This document shows positions 1 to 7,700 of a stretch of 9,220 bases of DNA, piece after piece. Every line of letters begins with the position of its first letter. Within the stretch, counting starts at the first letter, position 1. A model generated the notes under the pieces. The model saw only the letters and a program-made list of their open reading frames with translations, ran no database searches and was not told the origin of the DNA. Where the stretch lies: NCBI GenBank assembly GCA_017998095.1, contig JAGODU010000157.1, forward strand, positions 1 to 9,220, given 5' to 3'. The translations under genes and the position numbers were made by a program. The DNA comes from Prolixibacteraceae bacterium (lineage in GTDB: Bacteria; Bacteroidota; Bacteroidia; Bacteroidales; Prolixibacteraceae).

Positions 1-54
1 AGCTTTGTCAAAAAACACGTTGTAGACATACTTGCCTCTCTGAATAGAAACCAT
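1..54 (-). CDS. 5' end of an unidentified gene (cut by window edge)
   Basis: Eighteen open codons run off the left edge, starting with ATG at 54-52 and reading MVSIQRGKYVYNVFFDKA. The start is supported by a well-formed promoter just upstream (69-96) rather than by a Shine-Dalgarno site; only a weak AGG lies close to the ATG. The short basic/aromatic N-terminus recalls the beginnings of some DDE transposases, but 18 residues are too few to name a family and I do not claim one. The transcript leader would be only a few nucleotides long. Confidence 0.45.
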   Translation of the reverse strand, partial: MVSIQRGKYVYNVFFDKA

Positions 55-68
55 AACCTGTAAAATTT

Positions 69-96
69 AATATACCCTAATTTTTTTTCCTGTCAA
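69..96 (-). promoter_or_regulatory. sigma-70-type promoter for the left-edge gene
   Basis: On the minus strand a perfect -35 TTGACA (91-96) is followed, after a 16-nt A-rich spacer, by a -10 TATATT (69-74, five of six consensus bases). The expected transcription start is near position 62, about 8 nt before the ATG at 54, so the mRNA would be nearly leaderless. The assignment is by eye from consensus. The surrounding AT-richness raises the chance of a fortuitous match, but an exact TTGACA with near-ideal spacing immediately before an open frame is persuasive. Confidence 0.5.
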
Positions 97-159
97 GTCG
101 TAAAACTTTTTTTACATTTTTTTTAAATATGCTTTAAAGGGTTGAAATTGCTATCATTT

Positions 160-390
160 TTAGGTATCTGTTTTTTTTATCAAAAAATATTCTAACCCAG
201 TACTAAAAATATTTTTAGAATACGGATGAGAAGTATAACAATTTTCTTTAATACCAGTCTTTTCTCGTAAATATCATTCAAGCAATACAAGACTGACAAT
301 CAATATAATAAAACCTGCTTCCTTTACTTCATAAAGCCTCTCCAATATATTTACAAACCATTTATCAAAACATTCTATACTAGTTTGCAT
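160..390 (-). pseudogene. small unknown gene interrupted by an in-frame TGA
   Basis: ATG at 390-388 has a good Shine-Dalgarno AAAGGA five nt upstream. It opens a frame beginning MQTSIECFDKWFVNILERL, then acidic and basic residues, then a hydrophobic stretch (about residues 26-37, GFIILIVSLVLL). After 38 codons it meets TGA (276-274). The same frame continues with YLREKTGIKEN and stays open to a TAA at 162-160. The text on both sides of the TGA reads as one helix, LLE-(stop)-YLREKTG, so a CGA (Arg) to TGA change is the simplest explanation. I recall similar small uncharacterised proteins with an LLERYLRxKxG stretch, but cannot name a family from memory. The gene starts 15 bp from repeat copy A. 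A functional 38-aa product is possible but less likely. Confidence 0.5.
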
Positions 391-404
391 TTATATCCTT
401 TCCT

Positions 405-515
405 TCCGGTTTTTGAACCATTCGGGGTCACTTTAATCCGGATTTAGGGGTCAGGTTGTTCCGGATCAGGGGGTCACTATCATCCGGATTGGAGGGTCAG
501 GTTCGGCCCGGATTC
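405..515 (+). repeat. repeat copy A: IS21-like solo terminal region, four 23-nt units
   Basis: This 111-bp block matches 4515-4624 with five substitutions and one 1-nt indel. It starts TCCGGTTTTTGAACC and then holds four consecutive 23-nt units (424-446, 447-469, 470-492, 493-515), each of the form (G/A)GGGTCA...CCGGAT. The units alternate in type: 1 and 3 begin GGGGTCACT, 2 and 4 continue GGGTCAGGTT. Arrays of repeated ~20-bp transposase-binding motifs are known at the ends of IS21-family elements (istA/istB), which is why I suggest that origin. No istA or istB sequence is visible on either side, so this is at most a solo end or a non-autonomous derivative. The strand is arbitrary; both copies have the same orientation. 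Confidence 0.85.
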
Positions 516-583
516 CCCTGTACATCGGAATTTCCGACAATACGCTCAAAAACTCCAAAAATCCTTATGAACAATATCATTTG

Positions 584-1162
584 TCAGCGGTTCGGGCTTT
601 TATTTTCAAGTCGTTTAAAACCATAGAAAATGAATCCGAAACAAATCAATAGCCCAAGTATAGCAGGAACTATTATTGATTTTCCTGATTCGCCGGTATT
701 TTGAATACTCCAGATAATTTTGCCGGTCACCATCAAAACTACAACCCCCAGTCCCATCCATAAACTTCTTTTCCAAAATGATAATCCTAATGCGATAAAA
801 GAAATCGGGACGGATAGAATCAGTAAAATCTTTTTATAATCCCACGTCCCGGAAAGCCATACTTTCTCATATTGCAGGAAGTATTTAACTTCATCACTTA
901 CACTATCTGGTTTACTAAACCAAAACATACTTGTAAAAAGGCAGAATAGGGTCAATGATATACCTGTCCAACTGCGTTTATAAGCAGAATAGCAGAAAGG
1001 CAGGAGAAATAATGGCCTGATATACCAACTCATTTGGTTTTGATGTCTCTCGAACACCCAATTAAAAAAGTTCACGTTGGTCATTGAGATTACAAGAAAA
1101 ATAACAGTCAATAAAGCAAAAGCCAATCCAATTCGCTTATCGTTTTTTTTTAATATTTCCAT
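584..1162 (-). CDS. hypothetical six-helix membrane protein
   Basis: A 192-aa protein with six hydrophobic segments, at about residues 10-28, 47-62, 66-83, 111-130, 134-152 and 163-181. It is probably an integral inner-membrane protein without a cleaved signal peptide. Charged loops are short; the longest polar stretch (84-110, KPDSVSDEVKYF and on) lies between helices 3 and 4. A conserved-looking GESGKS at 157-162 precedes the last helix but is not a Walker A loop. The start ATG at 1162 is preceded by AAGGTG about 11 nt upstream. I recognise no named family, catalytic motif or transporter signature and assign no function. The gene stands alone on the minus strand between cassette-like spacers and is unlikely to form an operon with the GNAT gene, given 177 bp of structured intergenic DNA. 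Confidence 0.8.
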   Translation of the reverse strand: MEILKKNDKRIGLAFALLTVIFLVISMTNVNFFNWVFERHQNQMSWYIRPLFLLPFCYSAYKRSWTGISLTLFCLFTSMFWFSKPDSVSDEVKYFLQYEKVWLSGTWDYKKILLILSVPISFIALGLSFWKRSLWMGLGVVVLMVTGKIIWSIQNTGESGKSIIVPAILGLLICFGFIFYGFKRLENKSPNR

Positions 1163-1339
1163 TTCAATCTATTCACCTTATTAGTCCCACGTTGTCATTT
1201 TGTATTTCTTACCCTGACCGCCAACGGTTGGCGGAACGAAACGCTCGAAAATCCACTGAAACGGGCATGTTTTATGACCGCTTGTTAACGGTAGTAGAAA
1301 ATTGTTCGGCGTTTTTATTTCGTTTGCAATCCATGCCTG
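1163..1339. other. cassette-like spacer with near-palindrome and related half-sites
   Basis: No gene is seen in these 177 bp. It holds an 8-bp perfect inverted repeat around a single base at 1218-1234 (CCGCCAAC-G-GTTGGCGG). A related motif lies about 61 bp away: TGACCGC followed by AACGGT occurs at 1215-1228 and again at 1275-1292. The centre is too tight for an RNA hairpin, so a DNA-level site is more likely. Single promoterless genes between spacers that pair CCAAC/GTTGG boxes recall integron cassettes, but I cannot place canonical RYYYAAC/GTTRRRY boxes, so I call this only cassette-like. Confidence 0.4.
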
Positions 1340-1792
1340 CTATTCCTGTAAATCCTTTTTAAGATAAATCATATCAACAAGTTGGATGTCGCCATCGAAC
1401 ATGGGGTGGTCGTAATTGTCGGTAAAAAAATTCTTTACTCGATATGACTTTTCAAATCCGCAACTTTCATAAAACGACAAGATTGCCGGCGTTTCGCCTG
1501 TCCCGACAAACATGGTTTTATAATCGTTTTTGTAGAAATCGGAAATGAAATTGATCAATGCTCTACCGTACCCTTTACCTTGATATTTCTCATATGTCGC
1601 TATGTTTTTCAACTCGCAGGTTTCGCTATTTATCGGTACCACAACACAATCACTTTTCAAATCACCGTCATACAAAGCAAACAAGTCTCCACCCGGTAAA
1701 TACTTGTCAATCATATTTTCCTGCTCGTCAGCCAGCAACAATAAGTCAAGGAATTGTTTCTTGTTTTCGGTAATTTTTTCAGTTTTCACCAT
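1340..1792 (-). CDS. GNAT-family N-acetyltransferase
   Basis: A 150-aa protein with the GNAT fold signatures. The acetyl-CoA pyrophosphate-binding loop of motif A is QGKGYG at residues 71-76, preceded by the beta-4 strand ([10 protein letters not shown], 61-70). Motif B is SFYESCGF at 106-113, the usual FYxxxGF near the C-terminus. The length is typical for a single-domain GNAT. Family knowledge says it moves an acetyl group from acetyl-CoA to an amine; the acceptor cannot be read from sequence and could be a small molecule, antibiotic or protein N-terminus. The N-terminal region ([12 protein letters not shown], 32-43) forms the substrate side and is the variable part. ATG at 1792 has AAGGAG about 12 nt upstream. 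It is a cytoplasmic, single-gene unit, separated by 123 bp from abiEii and by 177 bp from the membrane protein. Confidence 0.93.
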   Translation of the reverse strand: MVKTEKITENKKQFLDLLLLADEQENMIDKYLPGGDLFALYDGDLKSDCVVVPINSETCELKNIATYEKYQGKGYGRALINFISDFYKNDYKTMFVGTGETPAILSFYESCGFEKSYRVKNFFTDNYDHPMFDGDIQLVDMIYLKKDLQE

Positions 1793-1915
1793 ATCGCTGT
1801 TATCTCCTTATTTGTCACGTTTTACTTTTCGTTTCGCTCCACTTTGCTGATTACGGTTGGCGCTATGAGACGTTGGAAAGATTTCCTTGAATTGGACCGG
1901 TCATGCCACCCATAA
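1793..1915. other. spacer between abiEii and the GNAT gene
   Basis: These 123 bp carry no gene. The minus strand shares sequence with the spacer in front of the membrane-protein gene: GCCAACCGT, then GCG(T)TTCG/GCGAAACG-type text, and an AACGTG...AATAAGG stretch just before the start codon in both. No T-tract terminator is visible after abiEii; an 8-bp palindrome GACCGGTC sits at 1895-1902. The resemblance of the two spacers is by eye. Confidence 0.35.
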
Positions 1916-3007
1916 TTATGAGGTCATAGTTCTTATCAATCCATAAGTTTGGTACCAGTAATAGAATGACGATTTATCCGGTTGTCGTTTCAGGCGATTC
2001 AAAAAATTCCAATCCGGATTTTCAATGCTGATATCCCTCATATCTTGTCCTTCGTAATAAGCTAAAGGACTCAGGTCATTTACCAGTATTTTGGCTGCTA
2101 AATAGGCTATCCGGGCAGATGCTGGAACAGCGTCATCAATTCTAAAATTATCAGACATTAAATATCCAGTTCCGAATGCGATAATTCCTCTTTGTAATTG
2201 TGAAAACTTTACATTCTCTTCTGTAGTTCCTCTTCCCCTTTTTGTGATAATTAAACAAGTATCAATGGTGTCTTGAAGGACTTCCTCTGGTGTTAACGAT
2301 TTATTTCTGTATTCGATTTCATGTTTAGCGAAGAATTGAAAACTTTCTGTAACTATCTTAATAGAAGAAATTTTCTCAAACAGTTTGCTTAAATCATAAA
2401 GTTGTTTACAAATTTCCATGGTAGCAGATTGACCACCCTTTTCATAAGGAATACCGATGGTATTAGGGGCAAACGCAGTTAGCTTATCACCTGTAATCGC
2501 ATCAATTGTTGGTACAGTAACAAAAGTTTTATCATCAGTTTCAATCCACTTGGATTTAATCTCCTTTTCGATCATTTCAGGGTAGAGAGAATCTTCAATC
2601 AGGATATCTAAAAGTATAGTACCAGCATACGTCCCTTTTATCGACGATCGATAAGCAAATGTATAATGTGCTTTAGGAACTCCCGGTTTGTAACTTCTGT
2701 GTTCATCAAGTTCAAAGCCATTAAATCTTGATGTTTCAATAACTTTTCTCAATACAACTTCAAGCTCATCTTTTCTAGTATTTGAAATGATATCAATGTC
2801 AATAGAAAATCTATTTCCTTCTTCCAAAAGCAGTACCAAACTAGTACCACCTTTAAAAATGAATTTCAATCCATTTTGTTTAAGCTGTTCCAATAGATGT
2901 AATGCGTAAATCATTTTTTCCAAAATAATTACATCAATTCTTTTGTGTGAAACCTGTCGTTTAAAGGATTGCAGCCATTCTTCCGTAAAACATTTCTCTT
3001 TAAACAT
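1916..3007 (-). CDS. abiEii: AbiEii-type nucleotidyltransferase toxin
   Basis: A 363-aa protein of the AbiEii/AbiGii family, the toxin half of type IV toxin-antitoxin (abortive infection) systems. The DNA polymerase beta-like nucleotidyltransferase motifs are all visible: motif I FKGGTSL at 51-57 followed by the metal-binding DxD, D70 and D72 (RFSIDIDI); a third acidic residue D134 in LLDIL; the KLTAF segment at 175-179 with the GIPY that often follows in this family; and KQLYDLSKL at 201-209, matching the conserved K...D. Known relatives transfer nucleotides, in studied cases to tRNA, and stop growth; the target here is inferred only. The ATG lies inside the end of the antitoxin gene (ATGTTTAA, 8-nt overlap), so the pair is translationally coupled. 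The protein appears full length and active. Confidence 0.93.
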   Translation of the reverse strand: MFKEKCFTEEWLQSFKRQVSHKRIDVIILEKMIYALHLLEQLKQNGLKFIFKGGTSLVLLLEEGNRFSIDIDIISNTRKDELEVVLRKVIETSRFNGFELDEHRSYKPGVPKAHYTFAYRSSIKGTYAGTILLDILIEDSLYPEMIEKEIKSKWIETDDKTFVTVPTIDAITGDKLTAFAPNTIGIPYEKGGQSATMEICKQLYDLSKLFEKISSIKIVTESFQFFAKHEIEYRNKSLTPEEVLQDTIDTCLIITKRGRGTTEENVKFSQLQRGIIAFGTGYLMSDNFRIDDAVPASARIAYLAAKILVNDLSPLAYYEGQDMRDISIENPDWNFLNRLKRQPDKSSFYYWYQTYGLIRTMTS

Positions 3008-3767
3008 CGATAATATCTTTTACTAAATAGTGCATGTTATTGATTAAAAACATTTTGATATCATTGTTTCTTTCTCGTCTCGTTGCATAACTAAAGAGTT
3101 TTGTATAATTAATACCATAGCTCTTTAATGCTTTTTCAAAAATATGAACGAGTTCTGAGCCTTGTGAGTAATAAAAAAGTTTTTCCTCAGAAAAAATATC
3201 GACTAATATTTTTTCCAAAAAAGGAGTGTAGAATTTTACTTTCTTTTCAGTCTGTTTACATAGTGGAGAGCGAGACACTAACCTTTTTATTACAATAGGT
3301 TGCATACTTTCAGCTATGTAATAGTTTATAGTTTTCTCATCCGGTGTGAGGTAAACCTCACCTTTATAAGCTTTTCTTAGCTCGTAGAAAAATGAATCTA
3401 AAAAGTCTTTTTCTGTCTCAATTATTAAAATCTTTTTGATAGCCTGATGTTGAGAAAACTCATTTAGCCAATTTGTTTCCCAAATGCAATATTTTACATC
3501 CTCGAATCTACTGTTGATTTTCTTAGTGAGTTTTAATAAATCTTGTGAAATATCTGGTTTATATTTTGGCTTGTATGAAATAGCATATAAACCACGCATT
3601 AGTGGTTTGATTATGTTTTTGTTTTTCAAATCATAGATTCTCCAACCGAAAGTTCCTTTTTTTAGGTCAGGTTCAAAGTATTCAAAAAACTCAAAAAGCT
3701 CATCTCTGGAGAATGAATCTCTGTCTTTAAATCTTTCTATTAATCTATTTTCAATAATTTTCGACAT
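3000..3767 (-). CDS. AbiEi-like (DUF6577-type) antitoxin
   Basis: A 255-aa cytoplasmic protein directly upstream of, and overlapping, the AbiEii toxin. Residues about 7-62 form a winged-helix-like N-terminus (RDELFEFFEYF, then GTFGWRIYDLKNKNIIKPL and GLYAIS), the usual DNA-binding wing-and-helix pattern of AbiEi antitoxins. The middle part (about 90-165) is an alpha/beta segment, and 180-240 is mainly helical with a basic ATRRERNND. Position, length and N-terminus fit the AbiEi group; it looks closer to the shorter variant annotated as DUF6577 in Bacteroidota-like genomes than to streptococcal AbiEi, but that is from memory. Expected roles are neutralising the toxin without a stable complex and repressing its own promoter. 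ATG at 3767 has AAAGGA 8 nt upstream. Confidence 0.82.
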   Translation of the reverse strand: MSKIIENRLIERFKDRDSFSRDELFEFFEYFEPDLKKGTFGWRIYDLKNKNIIKPLMRGLYAISYKPKYKPDISQDLLKLTKKINSRFEDVKYCIWETNWLNEFSQHQAIKKILIIETEKDFLDSFFYELRKAYKGEVYLTPDEKTINYYIAESMQPIVIKRLVSRSPLCKQTEKKVKFYTPFLEKILVDIFSEEKLFYYSQGSELVHIFEKALKSYGINYTKLFSYATRRERNNDIKMFLINNMHYLVKDIIDV

Positions 3768-3783
3768 AGTGTCAATCCTTTAT

Positions 3784-3834
3784 TTGCCAATTTCACATTT
3801 TAATAGCTTTTTTTTAAAATCAAATTATTGCCAG
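3784..3834 (-). promoter_or_regulatory. promoter region of the abiE operon with a possible paired operator
   Basis: On the minus strand a weak -35 TTGATT (3818-3823) and a -10 TAAAAT (3797-3802) are separated by 15 nt, a short spacer. Flanking them is a direct repeat: ATTGGCAAATA (3783-3790 core) and ACTGGCAATAA (3828-3834 core), about 44 bp apart, close to four helical turns. AbiEi-type antitoxins are known to bind repeats at their own promoter, so these TGGCAA boxes are candidate operators. The evidence is short motifs in AT-rich DNA and is weak. Confidence 0.3.
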
Positions 3835-4343
3835 TTTTTCGCATCTCTGGTTTTTTTTAGACTGACTATTGGGACAAATTGTATTCTTTGACAAGTCGTG
3901 GTTTGAGCATCGGCTCGTGGAGATTGACAATGAGTGCAATGTGTGTTGGTATTGTTTATGCTCTGCTAATCTGGAAGGATATAAACATCGTTCATATTTA
4001 TCTTGTATCATCAAAATCCCCCTCGGGAATAAAACTGGAATTACTGATTCGATTATAATCATACATCAATGGATTGTCAATAGCAAAGAATAAAGTTCAA
4101 AGGATTGATAGATGGTGGTCTATGGCCAAGATGGCTTACACTTTGGAACATCGAGATAACTTCAAAACCGAGAGCCATAAAGATTACAAAAGAATCGGTG
4201 TCTCAATTTACGGATTAATCCGGGTCCGTTAATCCGGCTGCTCACGATCATCAACCATTGCAAATAATATCACCCGAACGAAAGATCAATTCAGGCAGAA
4301 TCCCTTCCCTATTAATAACCGGTCCTTGATGCCGATAGCCTGC
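3835..4343. other. gene-poor stretch, probable debris
   Basis: About 500 bp without a convincing gene. Both strands have short open frames, none with a Shine-Dalgarno site or recognisable domain, apart from the small plus-strand frame listed separately. A perfect 12-bp palindrome CGGATTAATCCG lies at 4211-4222, followed by a second TTAATCCGG; this text also occurs inside the 23-nt repeat units, so it may be a decayed terminal fragment of the same element. Confidence 0.4.
4122..4232 (+). CDS. short unrecognised plus-strand reading frame, possibly a gene remnant
   Basis: Thirty-six codons starting MAKMAYTLEHRDNF and ending GVSIYGLIRVR, rich in charged and aromatic residues and reading like part of a soluble protein. 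The frame is open upstream to 4059 (adding ...KNKVQRIDRWWS), so it may be the C-terminal end of a decayed gene rather than a gene with this start. No Shine-Dalgarno site is visible before the ATG. The opposite strand is also open for about 40 codons here, which lowers confidence. No family is recognised. Confidence 0.22.
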   Translation: MAKMAYTLEHRDNFKTESHKDYKRIGVSIYGLIRVR

Positions 4344-4496
4344 TTATTTCAATCCCAGTTTAATATTTTCTTTCAGCAATCGGATCGCTTCCTCCACTCG
4401 ATTCCGGATCGTCTCATCCCGTTTGTCACTCGTGATCCACAATACATAATGACGACTGTAGGTTTGGGCAGACGTGTTCTTTGGTAAGCAGTTCAT
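4344..4496 (-). pseudogene. C-terminal fragment resembling a YdeI/OmdA-family protein
   Basis: The minus-strand frame ends in TYSRHYVLWITSDKRDETIR, followed by RVEEAIRLLKENIKLGLK and TAA. This matches the C-terminal pattern of YdeI/OmpD-associated (OmdA-domain) proteins: S(H/R)(R/K)xYVxWIxxAK(R)xETRxRR(I/V)xxAIxLLxxGK. Such proteins are usually about 190-200 aa, so only about the last 50 residues remain. Upstream, the frame runs into a C9 tract (4505-4513) and then repeat copy B, so the front of the gene is missing. The assignment is from remembered family pattern. The fragment's GC-rich codons differ from the AT-rich abiE genes. No function is expected. Confidence 0.5.
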
Positions 4497-4504
4497 TCTG
4501 CCCT

Positions 4505-4513
4505 CCCCCCCCC
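4505..4513 (+). repeat. C9 homopolymer tract
   Basis: Nine consecutive C residues directly before repeat copy B, in a context CCCTCCCCCCCCCAT. It is not inside an intact gene, so phase variation is not implied. It may mark the scar where the repeat joined the truncated YdeI-like fragment, or be a slippage- or assembly-prone site. Confidence 0.8.
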
Positions 4514-4514
4514 A

Positions 4515-4624
4515 TCCGGTTTTTGAACCATTCGGGGTCACTTTAATCCGGATTTAGGGGTCAGTGTGTTCCGGATTAGGAGGTCACTATCATCCGGATT
4601 GGGGGGTCAGGTTCGCCCGGATTC
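4515..4624 (+). repeat. repeat copy B: IS21-like solo terminal region, four 23-nt units
   Basis: This 110-bp block matches 405-515 in direct orientation. The units lie at 4534-4556, 4557-4579, 4580-4602 and 4603-4624 (the last one base shorter, one G missing from the G run). Similarity stops sharply at TCCGG on the left and at the final CCGGATTC on the right in both copies, so the unit behaves as a discrete element rather than part of a longer duplication. Here it lies 86 nt beyond the hsdR stop and truncates the YdeI-like fragment on its other side. No transposase gene is attached. Confidence 0.85.
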
Positions 4625-4710
4625 TCCAGTAGCGCGCCATTCTTCTGTCTTTGTCTTCCCCCCGTGCCTTCCAAACGTAGCCAGGACGACGGAGGTTGGA
4701 TTTTTCATTT

Positions 4711-7700
4711 CTAAGCAGCCCATTTAAATCCCCGGGATGAATATTCATAAACCAGGTCATAAGCTCTGTCGCAGGTCTTTTTGAATTCAACCCGATCGTA
4801 GGTTTCCGGTAAATCTTTATCCAGTATTTCTTCGATAGCTGCACGAACCTGTATCTGGCTTTGACTGTCTTTATACCAGTCCTGAACAAGGATTCTCGGA
4901 TGTTCCTGCAACAGCCTTTTGAGTAAATCTTTGGCAGCCAGTTTCACTTTCTTTTCTTCATCTTTAGTCAATTTGTCTTTTTTTAGAATATCAAAGAGCT
5001 CCAGTTCATCTTTTGATAAACCTTCTTTTACATGGCGTTCGTCTTCTTCTTTCATTGTTTTTGCAAAATCCATGAGGTCTTCGAAATAATTTTCGGTGGA
5101 TGAACCGCCCGAGTTATAATTGTCAACAATCGCCTGAAGTCGTTCTGCAAAATCCGTTCGGGTGATATTGTCTTTGAGCATTTTTTCCAGTTTGTCTTCA
5201 ATAAATGCTTTAAGATCAGAAATCTCAATATTTTTGTACTTGGCTACCTTAAAATCCTGTTCAAGTTTTTCGAAGTTGATTTTGCTCAAATCCCAGGTTT
5301 TGCCCTTTTGAATAATTTGATACTCGTTTTCGGTTAATTCCTTTATTTTCATAGCATCATTTGCCGAAACAAGGCTCTGGTCCAGCAGCTCAGAAATACG
5401 GCCCTTGGCTTTATCAATATCCGCTGTACCTACGATGCTGTCTATGATACCCCGCAAATATTGAAACACCGGCACCATTGGCCGAAACTGTTTATCAAGT
5501 ATTTCGGGCTTGCAGGCTTCATAAAGCGAGGTGATCGTATTTTCATAAACATTGAACTCTTTGCGATAATTATCTTTTGCGAGTAATTTATCCGCAAACT
5601 CTTTAAAAGTATCAATCTTGTTGAATACCCGCTTATCTTTCAATACTGATTCCAGTTCGATTCCGTGTGATGCACAAAAGGCTATGCCGTCTTGGATGGC
5701 GCTATCCAACAATTCAAAGAGTTTGCATTTTTCCTGGACCGGGTCGTCATCGTTTTCTTTTGAACCCTGGCCATAATCGCGGAGTGCCTTTTTCATATTG
5801 CGAAATACATTGTAGTAGTCAATGATTTCGCCATTCTTTTTAATCACATTCTGTACCACATAGGAACTCACCCTGTTGGCCCGGGCAATAGTCTGCATAA
5901 GGGTGTGGTTCTTCATCGGCTTGTCAAGGTAGAGTGTCGATACAGTAGGAGCATCGAAACCGGTGAGCCACATGGCACAGACAAAAACCAGCTGCAGGGG
6001 ATCCTCAGGATCTTTAAAACGGTATTCCACATCGTGGCCATTGTCATTCAGTGAGTTCAATTTTTCTCTGTGAATACTGAAATCAAGCCCTACCTTTTTG
6101 AACTTTTCAATTTCGCCGGCATCTTCACTGACCACTACTGCCATCTCAACCCTACGCATGTAGGCGAGCATTTGTTTAAGCTGCTCTTTTTCAGTTTCAC
6201 TCTGTGTCTTGGCTATTTTCCCAACGAGGATTTTGATCTCCTCTTTCCAGTGGTGCTGGACTTTATCGTACATCTTGACGGCGGTAAATTTGTCCACACA
6301 AATCACCATACCTTTACCAAGATAGCCGCGCCGGGGAAAATGATAAACAATATCTTTTGCGATAGTTTCGAGCCTGTCATCCCGTTTGATAACTTCAATC
6401 TCCCGGGAAAACTCTTTTTCCAGTTTTTCCTGCTGCTTTTCATCGAGGTTTTCATCTTCCAGTATCTCGTAAAACTCTTCGCTGAGATCATCATTTTGAA
6501 TAAGCACTTCCGGGACCCGTTTTTCATAAAAAAGCGGAACGGTTGCACCGTCATCTATAGATTGTGCGAAGTTATATTCACTCACATAATCACCAAACCA
6601 GGCTTTGGTTTTGCCATCCCGGTCGATGCGGTTGGCCAGAAGCGGCGTGCCGGTAAAAGCTAAAAATTGTGCATTGGGCAACCCTTTGCGAAGGTTTTCT
6701 GCAAGTCCCTTGTACTGGGACCGGTGGGCTTCATCGACAATAACAATGATGTCGTTGCGGTCTGTAAGAAGGGGATACTCTTTTCCTTTATCATAACGGA
6801 ATTTCTGTATCAGCGTAAAGACAAAACGCATATTGCGTGACAGATAATCCCGCATCTCTTGGCTGTCTTTGGGTTGGGCGGCCTCATTTTTCCGGACGGT
6901 TTCAGTATTCAGAAAGTTGCGGTATATCTGCCCGTCGAGGTCGTCACGGTCTGTGATAATGACAAAGGTATAGTTGCCGGAAAATTTGCGGAATATTTTC
7001 CGGCTCAAGAATATCATGGAGAAGCTCTTACCCGAGCCTTGGGTATGCCAGAATACCCCAAGCCGTCCTTCCCGGTTTTCTCTGTCCGAGAAAGAGGCGA
7101 TCGCCTTGTTTACGCCGATGAACTGATGATTCTGGGCGATAATTTTGGTGGTCTCTTTGTGGTAGATGATAAAGTTCTCTATGTAATCCAGCAGGCGTTG
7201 TTTTTCCAGAAGCCCAAACAGAACCCGCTCCAAACTATTGCCCTCTTTCTCTATCTGCTTTTTATCAATCTTCTCTTTTTCATCTTCAACACGTAGCCAG
7301 TTGAAGAAATACTCGTATCCGGCAGTAAAAGACCCGACCTTTGTTTCAATAGCATTGGAAAGAATGCAAAAGGCATTGTAATGGAACAGTTGCGGAATAT
7401 CCTTTTTATAATTGGTGAGGTTATCCTCAAAAGCATTCTGGACTTTGACATTGGAATTTTTCAGTTCGATAAATACCAGAGGAATTCCATTGACATAGAT
7501 AATTATATCCGGCCGCCGGGGATATCGCTCTCCCTTTATCCAGAGCTGTGTTACTGCGCAAAAATCGTTATTGCCGGGATTATTAAAATCTACCAGTTTT
7601 ATATTGGTGTGCTCTGTTTTGCCTGTATCGTCGTCATATTCAACAGGAATACCATCTTTGACAAGATGATGCACATCCTGGTTGGCTGCAATGGGAGACA

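Noticed and set aside
203..218. Perfect 16-bp palindrome CTAAAAATATTTTTAG
   Set aside because: It consists of A/T runs within the AT-rich tail of the broken gene, where such palindromes are expected by chance, and no promoter or T-tract terminator is placed around it.
424..515. Four 23-nt repeats as a small CRISPR array
   Set aside because: The units are directly adjacent with no spacers, alternate in type, and occur as the same block at a second site; this is an element-end pattern.
1558..1850. Plus-strand frames opposite the GNAT gene
   Set aside because: Antisense shadows of a clear GNAT domain, with no ribosome site and low-complexity Ser/Phe-rich translations.
3820..4093. Overlapping 74- and 80-codon frames on both strands upstream of abiE
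   Set aside because: Neither has a Shine-Dalgarno site or a recognisable motif, and they overlap each other; I see no reason to choose either as a gene.
4590..4889. A 99-codon minus-strand frame across the hsdR 3' end
   Set aside because: Most of it overlaps hsdR in another frame and its end runs into repeat copy B. A short ATG frame two nt after the hsdR stop (from 4708) is also open, but neither has a recognisable product.
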